Both the position numbers and the translations under genes were made by a program. Shown piece after piece: positions 1 to 6,931 of a stretch of DNA of 8,237 bases (the stretch's first letter is position 1; every line of letters begins with the position of its first letter). Location: NCBI GenBank assembly GCA_003566215.1, contig PXEJ01000313.1:1-8237 (forward strand), written 5' to 3'. The notes beneath the pieces were generated by a model. That model was not told the DNA's origin. It searched no databases and saw only the letters and a program-made list of their open reading frames with translations. This DNA comes from Cyanobacteria bacterium T3Sed10_376R1m (GTDB lineage Bacteria; Cyanobacteriota; Cyanobacteriia; Cyanobacteriales; Cyanobacteriaceae).

Positions 1-987
1 TGATTGCTCATAACGATAAACTGTCCCAAATTCTGCTAAGCGCATGGGTAATTGTCGATAGGAACGCAATTCGCTTTTATATATTTGAATATGGAAGGGG
101 CAATTCATCGGCTTCATCACAAAACCAATTTCATTATCTGCTTCTTCTTGATTATCCGCCATCATGGGGAACATATCTTCCTTATAGTTTTGCCAATGTC
201 CCGAAATTTTGAATAAATCCACCCTAGCAATATGGGGGGTAACTACGGGTAAGTATCCTCGTTTTACCTGCTCTTGTTTTAAAAAATCCTCAAGGGTAGA
301 ACGAATTAACGTACCTTTGGGAGTCCACAGGGGTAGTCCAGGACCAACGGAATCAGAGAAAATAAATAAACCCAACTCCTTGCCTAGCTTACGGTGATCC
401 CGTTTTAAGGCTTCTTCCTTACGGCGCTTATATTCTGCTAATTGTTCAGGGGTTTCCCATGCTGTGCCATATACCCTTTGTAGTTGTTGTTTGTTGGCAT
501 CTCCACGCCAATAAGCTCCTGCTACGGATTCAAGGGCGATCGCCTTAGGATTAAGATCTCCTGTACTATCCAGATGAGGACCTGCGCACAAATCCCACCA
601 TTGATCAGCTAAATGATAAATAGTGATAGGTTCTTCTTTGATACTATCCAAAATTTCTAATTTATAAGGCTCATTAATTTCTCTAATTCGAGTTTGTGCC
701 TCTTCTCTGGTAACAACTTCCCTGACGACGGGTAACTTTTTATTGATTATTTTGATCATCTCCTTTTTGATTGCCTTGAGATCTTTTTCCATCAAAGATT
801 CTGGCAAATCAAAGTCATAATAAAAACCTGTTTCAGTCCAAGGTCCAATAGTTACTTGAGCATTGGGATATAATTTTTGTACCGCCATTGCCATAACATG
901 GGAGGTAGTATGACGGATTTTTTTTAAGTTTTCTGATTCACTGGTGCGGGGTAATTTTATTACTTCTGCTACAGATTGATTTGCCAT
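1..987 (-). CDS. thrS: Threonyl-tRNA synthetase, N-terminal 329 residues (3' end outside window)
   Basis: Charges tRNA-Thr with threonine in the cytoplasm (class II synthetase). Translating the minus strand from the ATG at 987 gives 329 uninterrupted codons to the window edge. The protein opens with a short tail and goes straight into the editing domain: HTTSH at residues 26-30 (the HxxxH motif) and CAGPH at 134-138 (the CxxxH motif). The catalytic core follows, with SGHW at 262-265, MNCPFH at 294-299 (C296 matches the catalytic zinc cysteine) and the motif-2 segment ending YRYEQS at 324-329. Compared with the E. coli enzyme, about 47 residues are missing before HxxxH, so there is no room for the usual TGS domain. 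I recall this shorter form from other cyanobacterial ThrRS. No in-frame ATG lies just upstream and a promoter sits about 27 bases away, which supports this start. The C-terminal anticodon-binding domain lies beyond the left edge. Identification is firm. Confidence 0.97.
   Translation of the reverse strand, partial: MANQSVAEVIKLPRTSESENLKKIRHTTSHVMAMAVQKLYPNAQVTIGPWTETGFYYDFDLPESLMEKDLKAIKKEMIKIINKKLPVVREVVTREEAQTRIREINEPYKLEILDSIKEEPITIYHLADQWWDLCAGPHLDSTGDLNPKAIALESVAGAYWRGDANKQQLQRVYGTAWETPEQLAEYKRRKEEALKRDHRKLGKELGLFIFSDSVGPGLPLWTPKGTLIRSTLEDFLKQEQVKRGYLPVVTPHIARVDLFKISGHWQNYKEDMFPMMADNQEEADNEIGFVMKPMNCPFHIQIYKSELRSYRQLPMRLAEFGTVYRYEQS
536..543. repeat. HIP1 octamer (in thrS)
   Basis: Perfect GCGATCGC, the highly iterated palindrome of many cyanobacterial genomes, here inside the thrS coding region. 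Confidence 0.9.
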
Positions 988-1020
988 AAATATAAATAAA
1001 TAATTCTCACGGATGATACT

Positions 1021-1049
1021 ATTATCGCATTCTACTGAAAAGTTGTCTT
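1021..1049 (-). promoter_or_regulatory. Predicted thrS promoter
   Basis: On the minus strand AAGACA (1044-1049, 4 of 6 consensus bases) is followed after 17 bases by GATAAT (1021-1026, 5 of 6). Transcription would start near 1014 and give a leader of about 27 nt before the thrS ATG. No strong Shine-Dalgarno sequence is visible in that leader. The -10 box lies inside an imperfect inverted repeat (GATA-N4-TATC, 1015-1026), a possible repressor site. This is a motif match only. Confidence 0.45.
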
Positions 1050-1089
1050 TTTAACTAATCTTGCAATAATTCCTTGGATAAAACTATTA

Positions 1090-1118
1090 TTGAAAATTTA
1101 CTGTAAATAGACTATAAT
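1090..1118 (+). promoter_or_regulatory. Strong predicted sigma-70-type promoter upstream of rimP
   Basis: TTGAAA at 1090-1095 and a perfect TATAAT at 1113-1118 are separated by exactly 17 bases. This is the best promoter match in the window. Transcription should start at about A1123-A1125, more than 250 bases before rimP, and run into a structured segment and then an intrinsic terminator. It diverges from the thrS promoter about 40 bases away. Confidence 0.65.
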
Positions 1119-1123
1119 TCACA

Positions 1124-1318
1124 AATGACGCTCTACCTTGAGATTAGAAAGTATAACCGTAGATAAAAAGTCTTTCTATCGAATACCAACTCTAAACAGC
1201 CCATAAAATTAATGTAAATTGTCATAAAAAGGGACTGAATTGGTAAAAAAAGTAATTAGAGCTTAACCGCAAGTCATGGGAAAGAATTTCTCGAAGTGGG
1301 TAAATACCCGCTTTTTTT
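1124..1318 (+). ncRNA. Candidate structured RNA: small RNA or rimP-operon leader
   Basis: A transcript from the promoter at 1090-1118 to the terminator at 1295-1318 would be about 195 nt. Reading complementary segments by eye gives a plausible fold. A long-range closing helix pairs 1125-1135 with 1257-1262 and 1273-1277, leaving 1263-1272 bulged. A first hairpin pairs 1142-1151 with 1172-1180, with one bulged U. A second arm pairs 1184-1189 with 1240-1245 and, further in, 1197-1202 with 1231-1237. The 5' strand of the closing helix begins at the predicted transcription start, as expected for a real RNA end. The segment does not resemble tRNA, SRP RNA, RNase P RNA or Yfr1. The multi-branch shape is only loosely like 6S RNA. 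A cis-acting attenuator of rimP-nusA is equally possible. No expression or conservation data were available. Confidence 0.45.
1295..1318 (+). terminator. Intrinsic terminator between the upstream promoter and rimP
   Basis: AGTGGGT (1295-1301) pairs with ACCCGCT (1306-1312), including one G-U pair, around a 4-base loop. A run of seven T follows at 1312-1318. It lies 58 bases before the rimP start, in the orientation of rimP. It therefore either ends an independent small RNA or attenuates the operon. Because thrS runs the other way, it cannot be the thrS terminator. Confidence 0.8.
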
Positions 1319-1376
1319 GTTGTTTCTAAGCTATGACAATTATTAAATTTTATCCATAACCCTAATCATCTTTTTT

Positions 1377-1841
1377 ATGAATCATCCTTTAATTCCCAAA
1401 ATTACAGAAATAGCCACTCCCATAGCCGAAAAGCTAAAGCTAGAAATAGTTAATCTAGTTTTTCAAACTAACAAAAATCCCTCAAGATTAAGAATTGATG
1501 TTCGTAATCAAGAAGGTGAAACCAGTCTTGATGATTGTGAAAAAATGAGCCGTCAATTAGAGGAAGTGTTAGAAACAGAAGATATTATTCCTGAAGCCTA
1601 TTCTTTAGAAATCTCTAGCCCCGGCATTGCCGATATTTTAACTACAGATAAAGAGTTTATTAGTTTTCAAGGTTTTCCTGTAATGCTAGAAACTCATACT
1701 CCTCATAAAAAAAAGACTCAATGGGAAGGAAGTCTTAAAGGTAGAGATGAAAGTTTCGTTTACCTTAACTGTAAAGGTCGTATTGTCAAAATTCCTCGAG
1801 AGTTAGTCCAAGAGGTTACTCTCCAAAGTGCGACGGAATAA
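1377..1841 (+). CDS. rimP: Ribosome maturation factor RimP
   Basis: RimP binds the 30S precursor and is needed for late maturation of the small ribosomal subunit. The 154 residues match the usual family length of about 150. The N-terminal alpha/beta domain covers roughly residues 8-84 and contains the acidic segment LDDCEKMSRQLEEVL (51-65). It ends in the family signature SLEISSPG (76-83). The usual 'RPL' after that signature is replaced by ADIL, which looks like a lineage variation. The C-terminal SH3-like domain runs from about 86 to 150. The start has no clear Shine-Dalgarno sequence, and the six T just before the ATG are notable. Position before nusA is the classic context. Its expression may depend on read-through of the terminator ending at 1318 or on a weak local promoter (TTGTTG at 1317-1322, TATTAA at 1341-1346). 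Confidence 0.95.
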   Translation: MNHPLIPKITEIATPIAEKLKLEIVNLVFQTNKNPSRLRIDVRNQEGETSLDDCEKMSRQLEEVLETEDIIPEAYSLEISSPGIADILTTDKEFISFQGFPVMLETHTPHKKKTQWEGSLKGRDESFVYLNCKGRIVKIPRELVQEVTLQSATE

Positions 1842-1922
1842 GCTGAAAAAATTTACGATGGTAAATTCAAAATTTGGCAGTAATTTCTAATTTTATTATC
1901 AACTATTAACTATTAAATTATT
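1842..1922 (+). other. rimP-nusA spacer with small AT-rich hairpin and 7-bp tandem repeat
   Basis: This 81-base spacer holds an inverted repeat, AATTTAC (1850-1856) and GTAAATT (1861-1867), around GATG. It also holds a tandem direct repeat of AACTATT (1901-1907 and 1908-1914) just before the nusA start. There is no T-run after the hairpin, so it is not an obvious terminator. No Shine-Dalgarno sequence precedes nusA. The elements are weak and could be chance in AT-rich DNA. Confidence 0.3.
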
Positions 1923-3227
1923 ATGAGTATTGTTCAATTACCCGGATTGGGATTTTTAATCGAAGAAATTAGTCAGAGTCATAATCTATCTCAAAATTCG
2001 GTACAAGAAGCTTTGAGAGAAGCTTTATTTAAAGGATATGAGCGTTTTCGTCGTTCTAAAGAAACAAATTTAAATCACCACTTCCCTGAAAACTATTTTG
2101 ATAATTTTCGGGTGGAATTGGATATTGATGATGAAGGATTTAGAGTTTTAGCCCTTAAAACTGTGGTGGAGACGGTGGAAAATTCAGATCATGAAATTCC
2201 ATTGACTGAGGTAATGGAAGTCAATCAAGAGGCAAGGGTAGGGGATGAGATGGTGGTGGATGTTACCCCCGCCCAAAAAGATTTTGGGAGAATGGCTGCA
2301 ATTCAAACTAAACAGGTTTTACAACAAAAACTTAAAGATCAACAAAGATTGATGATTCAATCGGAGTTTAAGGAATTAGAGGGCACTGTATTACAAGCTA
2401 AAGTTCAACGTTTTGAACGTCAGTCGGTGATTTTGACGATTCAAAGTGCCTATGGCAGACCAGAGGTGGAGGCTGAGTTGCCCCGTAGTGAGCAGATAAA
2501 TAGTGATAATTACCGTGCTAACGCCAGTTTTAAGGTTTATCTCAAAAAAGTCCGTGAAGGCTTCCAAAGAGGCCCTCAACTTTTGGTATCCCGTGCGGAT
2601 GCGGGGTTGGTGGTATATCTTTTTGCCAATGAAGTACCTGAGTTTGAGGAGGGAATTGTCAGGATAGTTGCGATCGCCCGAGAAGCTAATCCCATGGGTC
2701 GTTATGTGTCAGCAAGAACAAAAATAGCGGTAGATAGTCTTGATAAAGATGTTGATCCGGTGGGTTCATGTATCGGGGCTAGGGGTTCTCGCATTCAAGC
2801 GGTGGTTAATGAATTGAAAGGGGAAAAAATTGATGTAATTCGTTGGTCCCCTGATCCGACAATCTATATAGCTAATGCCCTTAGTCCATCTCAAATTGAT
2901 TTGGTGGAATTACTAGATCCAGAAGAGCGGCAAACCATGGTGGTAGTGCCTGATAATCAACTTAGTTTGGCTATTGGTAAGGATGGACAAAATGTTCGTT
3001 TAGAGGCTCGTTTAACTGGATGGCGTATTGATATAAAATCAAAAACAGAATATAACCGTTTACAAAAAATGTCTTCGGAAGAAGAACAAGAGTTTGAACC
3101 CCTTGAATCGGATTTAAAGGAGGTTAAAGTGGACATTGATCAATCTACTATTATAGAATTGGAGAAACCCACTGGGACATCATCAGCCCATTTAGAAGTT
3201 CAAAATCATGAATCGGAAGAAGAATAA
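1923..3227 (+). CDS. nusA: Transcription termination/antitermination factor NusA
   Basis: NusA binds RNA polymerase and nascent RNA, and modulates pausing, intrinsic termination and antitermination. Domains in order over 434 residues: the polymerase-binding N-terminal domain (about 1-145); an S1 domain (about 152-215); KH1 (about 225-320) containing LFANEVPEFEEG (233-244) and the RNA-binding loop GARG (285-288); and KH2 (about 325-380) with LAIGKDGQNVRL (349-360). The motif leading from EVPE to RTKIAV carries extra residues (ANPMGRYVSA, 255-264) compared with the short linker I recall from E. coli or Bacillus. The tail after 383 is acidic and disordered-looking, with no E. coli-type C-terminal acidic-repeat domains. 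The HIP1 site at 2670-2677 lies in the coding region. The gene lies 81 bases after rimP and its last 20 bases overlap ylxR. Identification is firm. Confidence 0.97.
   Translation: MSIVQLPGLGFLIEEISQSHNLSQNSVQEALREALFKGYERFRRSKETNLNHHFPENYFDNFRVELDIDDEGFRVLALKTVVETVENSDHEIPLTEVMEVNQEARVGDEMVVDVTPAQKDFGRMAAIQTKQVLQQKLKDQQRLMIQSEFKELEGTVLQAKVQRFERQSVILTIQSAYGRPEVEAELPRSEQINSDNYRANASFKVYLKKVREGFQRGPQLLVSRADAGLVVYLFANEVPEFEEGIVRIVAIAREANPMGRYVSARTKIAVDSLDKDVDPVGSCIGARGSRIQAVVNELKGEKIDVIRWSPDPTIYIANALSPSQIDLVELLDPEERQTMVVVPDNQLSLAIGKDGQNVRLEARLTGWRIDIKSKTEYNRLQKMSSEEEQEFEPLESDLKEVKVDIDQSTIIELEKPTGTSSAHLEVQNHESEEE
2670..2677. repeat. HIP1 octamer (in nusA)
   Basis: Perfect GCGATCGC inside nusA, in the segment encoding VAIARE. 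Confidence 0.9.
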
Positions 3228-3471
3228 AGATGAGCGTCGTTGTCTAAGTTGTGGTTGTATTGCCCCAAAAGATCATTTTTTGCGTGTCGTGCGCAATTAT
3301 CCTGATCATCGGATTACCCTTGATCAGGGTGCAGGGCGATCGGCTTATCTTTGTCCTAATATTCAATGTCTCTCCATTGCCCAGAAAAAAAAGAAACTAG
3401 GGCGATCGCTCCATACCCCCATACCACCAGAAATTTATGACCAATTAAGGGCAAAATGTTCCCTGAGCTAA
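3208..3471 (+). CDS. ylxR: YlxR/RnpM family RNA-binding protein
   Basis: This small basic protein (87 residues) belongs to the YlxR family (DUF448), which is encoded between nusA and infB in many bacteria. In Bacillus subtilis a member (RnpM) binds RNase P RNA and modulates its activity. The role here is inferred from that family. Visible signatures are RRCLSCG (10-16), FLRVVR (24-29), LDQGAGRSAYLCP (38-50), a second cysteine at 54, and KKKKLGRSLHTPIP (60-73). Cysteines 12, 15, 49 and 54 occupy the conserved positions and could form a metal site. The ATG at 3208 is the only ATG in this frame after a TAG at 3193-3195, so the 20-base overlap with nusA is real. It suggests translational coupling. 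The product contains one HIP1 site (3402-3409). Confidence 0.93.
   Translation: MNRKKNKDERRCLSCGCIAPKDHFLRVVRNYPDHRITLDQGAGRSAYLCPNIQCLSIAQKKKKLGRSLHTPIPPEIYDQLRAKCSLS
3402..3409. repeat. HIP1 octamer (in ylxR)
   Basis: Perfect GCGATCGC near the 3' end of ylxR. A 7-of-8 match (GCGATCGG) lies earlier in the same gene, near 3336. Confidence 0.9.
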
Positions 3472-3847
3472 AATTAAACTTTGAAAAATAAAATTTAAAG
3501 TACTCCGTTAGAAGTGGACATATAACAAACCGAAATTATTGATGCTTATTATTCAGCAGTCTCCTTTGCAAAGGGAAAAGAGTGATATTATCGAAAGTAC
3601 AAATAGTATTGAAAAATATTAAATAATTAACTCAAACAAAAAATTATCAATTATAAAAGTAAACCTTAAATCTAAACCTACCTTGAACTATCAGTCTTCC
3701 AATCAAAAAACAATTAACCATGACCATCACAGCAAATTTCACAATAAAAATTTACCTAGCCAACGAAATAAGCAAATCTAAATTAAAATAGCTAATAAAG
3801 GAAAACTAAAATCAATTATAATATACTAGACTTAGGGCAATTTGTGG
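3472..3847. other. AT-rich 376-base gap between ylxR and infB, no convincing gene
   Basis: In most bacteria ylxR and infB are close together, so a gap this long is notable. It holds a 12-bp perfect palindrome CCTTTGCAAAGG (3563-3574) and an 11-bp direct repeat ATCAATTATAA (3646-3656 and 3811-3821). It also holds two short plus-strand open frames, 26 codons at 3542-3622 and 23 codons at 3720-3791, neither with a ribosome binding site. A TATAAT (3817-3822) overlapping TATACT (3822-3827) could be a -10 element for infB, but I see no matching -35. No intrinsic terminator with a T-run is visible. The region is most likely a long leader and/or promoter region for infB. Confidence 0.5.
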
Positions 3848-6800
3848 ATGAAAAACGGAAAAGTAAGAATATACGATTTATCAAAAGAACTAGCGTTAGA
3901 AAACAAAGACGTATTAGAAATATGTTCTCGGTTATCAATTAATGTTAAAAGTCATAGCAGTACTATATCTGAATCTGAGGCACAGCAAATCAAAGAATCA
4001 GCAAAAAATTATCCCATGACATCGGCTAAAAACAAAGTAAAAAACAGTTCCAACCAATCGAAAAAATCACCATCACCAGAATTGAAAGCACCAAACAAAC
4101 CCAAACTAGAAATCGTTGCTTTATACAAAAAAAATCGTTCGGAAGAAGAAACAGAGCAAAATAACCAAGAAACTCCTGTCCTGTTAAACCCTCCCCGTCC
4201 AAAGTCAGCGTCGGAAGATTCCGCTAAATCAGATAACTTGATAGATGAGAGTGAAAAACAAGAAAGTAAATCTGTAAGCGATTCTCTTAAAAATCCCCCT
4301 CCTCGTCCTCTGGCAAGTACAAAAGAAGAGGCAAAATTAGAATTAAAACGACCTCCTTCACCCCCCCCAGAAAATAAAACCACTACCGAGAATCAACCAT
4401 CGGGGAAACCTCGTTCTGTGGCTAAACTAATGGACACCATAGAAGTAGATCGTAAGCCTAAACCAAAAATTAATAAAAATAAAGCTCCTCGTAATCGTGA
4501 TGGAGAAACACCAGAATTAGATGCTCCTAAAAGAGCAGATAGTGACACTCAAAATAAAAAAGTGTCAAAACCCGTCATTAATAAAGACGACACCAAAGAG
4601 GCAGAATCTTCCACCATCAAATCTCCTCCTAAACCAAAATTACATAAACCCCCCCAACGTCCTCCTGAAGTATTAGACGAACCTGATAATGATGAGGATT
4701 TAGATAATAATGCCAATAACGACGATGATTTTGATGGTGAACCACTATTATTAGAGAAACCAAAACGCACCAAACAAAAAACTAAAAAACCTGCTCTTAA
4801 GGGAGAAGAAACTGTTTGGGAAGAAGACGAAGAAAATAGCAACAAAGAAGGGAAAAAAGCAGCGAAGAAACGCCGTTCCTTTGTTATTGAAGATGATGAG
4901 GATCTCATTGATTTATTAGATGATAATGATGAATCTAGTGCTATGTTAAATGTGGCCCTAGCTCGTCCAGAAAAACCAACAAGCAGTACTCCTAAGCCCC
5001 CTGAGAGGAATAAATTACCCCGTCGTCAAAAACCTAAATTAGATAGATCTTCCACCGAAACTTCCTCCAAGTCTGTAGATAATAAGCGTATTAAGGTAGA
5101 AAAACAATTACCAGAAGCAATCACCCTAAAAGAAAGTTTAACTCTCAGGGAGTTAGCCGATATGTTGGCAACCCCTGATACAGAAATTATTAAAATGCTT
5201 TTCTTTAAAGGAATTGCTGTTAATATTACCGAAACCCTGGACCTTGACATTGCCAAAATGGTGGCGGAAGATTTAGGAGTGGAAGTAATTACGGAAGTAC
5301 AAAAAGCTAGTGCGGCTAAAACTGAAATGTTGGCAGAAGCTGACCTCGATAATCTTTCTATTCGCCCTCCTGTGGTAACAATCATGGGTCACGTGGATCA
5401 TGGTAAAACTACTCTCCTTGATTCTATTCGTAAAACAAAGGTCGTACAGGGAGAAGCTGGGGGTATTACTCAGCACATCGGTGCTTATCATGTGGACGTA
5501 GAACATGAGGGCAAAACTCAACAGATTGTTTTCTTAGATACTCCCGGTCACGAAGCCTTTACTGCCATGAGGGCAAGGGGTGCTAAGGTAACTGATATTG
5601 CAATTTTAGTGGTGGCTGCCGATGATGGAGTCCGCCCTCAAACTAGGGAGGCTATTAGTCATGCCCGGGCGGCTAAAGTTCCCATTGTGGTTGCTATTAA
5701 CAAAATAGATAAAGCGGAGGCTAATGCCGACAGGGTTAAACAGGAATTATCGGAGTTAGAATTAGTCCCTGAGGATTGGGGTGGTGATACGGTGATGGTT
5801 CCGGTAAGTGCTTTAAATGGTCTTAATCTTGACACTTTGTTGGAGATGATTGTTTTAGTATCGGAAGTTGAAGATTTATCGGCTAACCCCGATCGCATGG
5901 CTAAGGGTACAGTGATTGAGGCTCACCTAGACAGGGCTAGAGGTCCTGTGGCAACTCTCTTGGTTCAAAATGGTACTTTAAGGGTAGGAGATGTCATTGT
6001 AGCTGGTTCTGTGGCCGGTAAAATCCGAGCCATGATTGATGATCGTGGGGAAAAAGTAGAAAATGCAACTCCTTCTTTTGCCGTTGAAGTTTTGGGACTG
6101 AATGAAGTTCCTTTGGCTGGGGATGAATTTGATGTTTATGAAAATGAAAAAGAAGCAAGGGCGATCGCACAAAGCCGTGCCGCCGATGATCGCACCAATC
6201 GCTTACAACAGGCTTTATCTTCTCGTCGAGTAACCTTAAGCACCTTATCAGCTCAAGCCCAACAAGGGGAGTTAAAAGAATTAAATATCATCCTCAAAGG
6301 GGATGTTCAAGGTTCTGTAGAAGCAATCTTAGGTTCTTTAAAACAATTACCTCAAAAAGAAGTTCAAATCAGAGTATTATTAGCCAGTGCGGGAGAAGTA
6401 ACAGAAACAGACGTAGATTTAGCCGCCGCTAGTGGTGCGGTGGTAATTGGTTTTAACACAACCCTTGCCCCCAACGCTCGTCAAGCCGCAGAACAAGAAG
6501 GAGTTGACATCCGAGAATATAACGTTATCTATAAACTCCTAGATGAAATTGAAGGGGCGATGGAAGGCTTACTAGATCCTGAAGAAGTTGAAGAAGGATT
6601 GGGTAGAGCAGAAGTCAGAGCAGTATTCCCCGTAGGTAAAACTGCCGTGGCTGGTTGTTATGTTCTATCAGGTAAAGTTGTTCGTAATCGTCTCATTCGA
6701 GTCTTACGAAAAGATAAAGTTGTTTATAATGGCAATCTTGATTCTTTACGCCGAGTTAAAGATGACGTTAAAGAAGTTGCCTCTGGATTTGAATGCGGTA

Positions 6801-6889
6801 TTAGCATTAACAAATTTGGTAATTGGCAAGAAGGTGATATTATCGAAGCCTATGAAATGGTCTTTAAACGTCGTACCCTGTCTCAATAA
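3848..6889 (+). CDS. infB: Translation initiation factor IF-2
   Basis: IF-2 is the GTPase that places fMet-tRNA on the 30S subunit and promotes 50S joining. The frame is open from a TTG at 3842, but the ATG two codons later (3848) gives [15 protein letters not shown], the N-terminus I recognise from cyanobacterial IF-2, so I place the start there (1013 residues). An IF2_N-like helical module covers about 1-52. A low-complexity linker rich in P, K, D, E and S covers about 53-425, with acidic clusters near 278-298 and 348-362. A second IF2_N module covers 426-485. The G domain has GHVDHGKT (514-521), [10 protein letters not shown] (the switch I segment), DTPGH (564-568), NKID (618-621) and SAL (654-656). 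Domain III carries [10 protein letters not shown] (817-826). Domain IV carries AGCYV with the conserved cysteine C937. All GTPase motifs are intact. It ends at a strong terminator. Confidence 0.97.
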   Translation: MKNGKVRIYDLSKELALENKDVLEICSRLSINVKSHSSTISESEAQQIKESAKNYPMTSAKNKVKNSSNQSKKSPSPELKAPNKPKLEIVALYKKNRSEEETEQNNQETPVLLNPPRPKSASEDSAKSDNLIDESEKQESKSVSDSLKNPPPRPLASTKEEAKLELKRPPSPPPENKTTTENQPSGKPRSVAKLMDTIEVDRKPKPKINKNKAPRNRDGETPELDAPKRADSDTQNKKVSKPVINKDDTKEAESSTIKSPPKPKLHKPPQRPPEVLDEPDNDEDLDNNANNDDDFDGEPLLLEKPKRTKQKTKKPALKGEETVWEEDEENSNKEGKKAAKKRRSFVIEDDEDLIDLLDDNDESSAMLNVALARPEKPTSSTPKPPERNKLPRRQKPKLDRSSTETSSKSVDNKRIKVEKQLPEAITLKESLTLRELADMLATPDTEIIKMLFFKGIAVNITETLDLDIAKMVAEDLGVEVITEVQKASAAKTEMLAEADLDNLSIRPPVVTIMGHVDHGKTTLLDSIRKTKVVQGEAGGITQHIGAYHVDVEHEGKTQQIVFLDTPGHEAFTAMRARGAKVTDIAILVVAADDGVRPQTREAISHARAAKVPIVVAINKIDKAEANADRVKQELSELELVPEDWGGDTVMVPVSALNGLNLDTLLEMIVLVSEVEDLSANPDRMAKGTVIEAHLDRARGPVATLLVQNGTLRVGDVIVAGSVAGKIRAMIDDRGEKVENATPSFAVEVLGLNEVPLAGDEFDVYENEKEARAIAQSRAADDRTNRLQQALSSRRVTLSTLSAQAQQGELKELNIILKGDVQGSVEAILGSLKQLPQKEVQIRVLLASAGEVTETDVDLAAASGAVVIGFNTTLAPNARQAAEQEGVDIREYNVIYKLLDEIEGAMEGLLDPEEVEEGLGRAEVRAVFPVGKTAVAGCYVLSGKVVRNRLIRVLRKDKVVYNGNLDSLRRVKDDVKEVASGFECGISINKFGNWQEGDIIEAYEMVFKRRTLSQ
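6161..6168. repeat. HIP1 octamer (in infB)
   Basis: Perfect GCGATCGC inside infB, in the segment encoding RAIAQS. Confidence 0.9.
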
Positions 6890-6898
6890 AATTAGAAA

Positions 6899-6931
6899 GT
6901 GGGCAGTCTTGCCCACCTATTTTATTTTTTT
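6899..6931. terminator. Intrinsic terminator after infB, probably bidirectional
   Basis: GTGGGCA (6899-6905) and TGCCCAC (6910-6916) form a perfect 7-bp stem with a 4-base loop. On the plus strand a T-rich tract follows (6918-6931), ending infB transcription. On the minus strand the same stem is followed by TTTCTAATTTTATT, so it can also end the convergent gene whose stop codon is at 6932-6934. Confidence 0.88.

Noticed and set aside
209..397. 62-codon plus-strand open frame
   Set aside because: Antisense to well-supported thrS coding sequence; no recognisable product.
1261..1312. tRNA-like segment before rimP, by analogy with the tRNA gene ahead of rimP-nusA in E. coli
   Set aside because: No T-loop GGTTCGA-type motif and no cloverleaf could be formed.
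1124..1318. Identification of the upstream RNA as 6S RNA
   Set aside because: The fold seen has two arms and a separate terminator rather than the single rod with central bubble; I cannot match a known 6S sequence, so it is left as an unnamed candidate.
3563..3574. Palindrome CCTTTGCAAAGG as a possible terminator for ylxR
   Set aside because: Without loop closure the stem is only 4 bp, and no T-run follows.
3542..3622. 26-codon open frame before infB
   Set aside because: No ribosome binding site, no family resemblance, and short frames are expected in a gap this size.
3720..3791. 23-codon open frame ending 56 bases before infB, possible leader peptide
   Set aside because: No ribosome binding site, no regulatory codon run, and no adjacent terminator/antiterminator structure visible.
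4009..4383. 124-codon minus-strand open frame, with others at 4549-4908 and 5026-5385
   Set aside because: All are antisense to infB, with serine/phenylalanine-rich composition that mirrors the acidic, lysine-rich linker.
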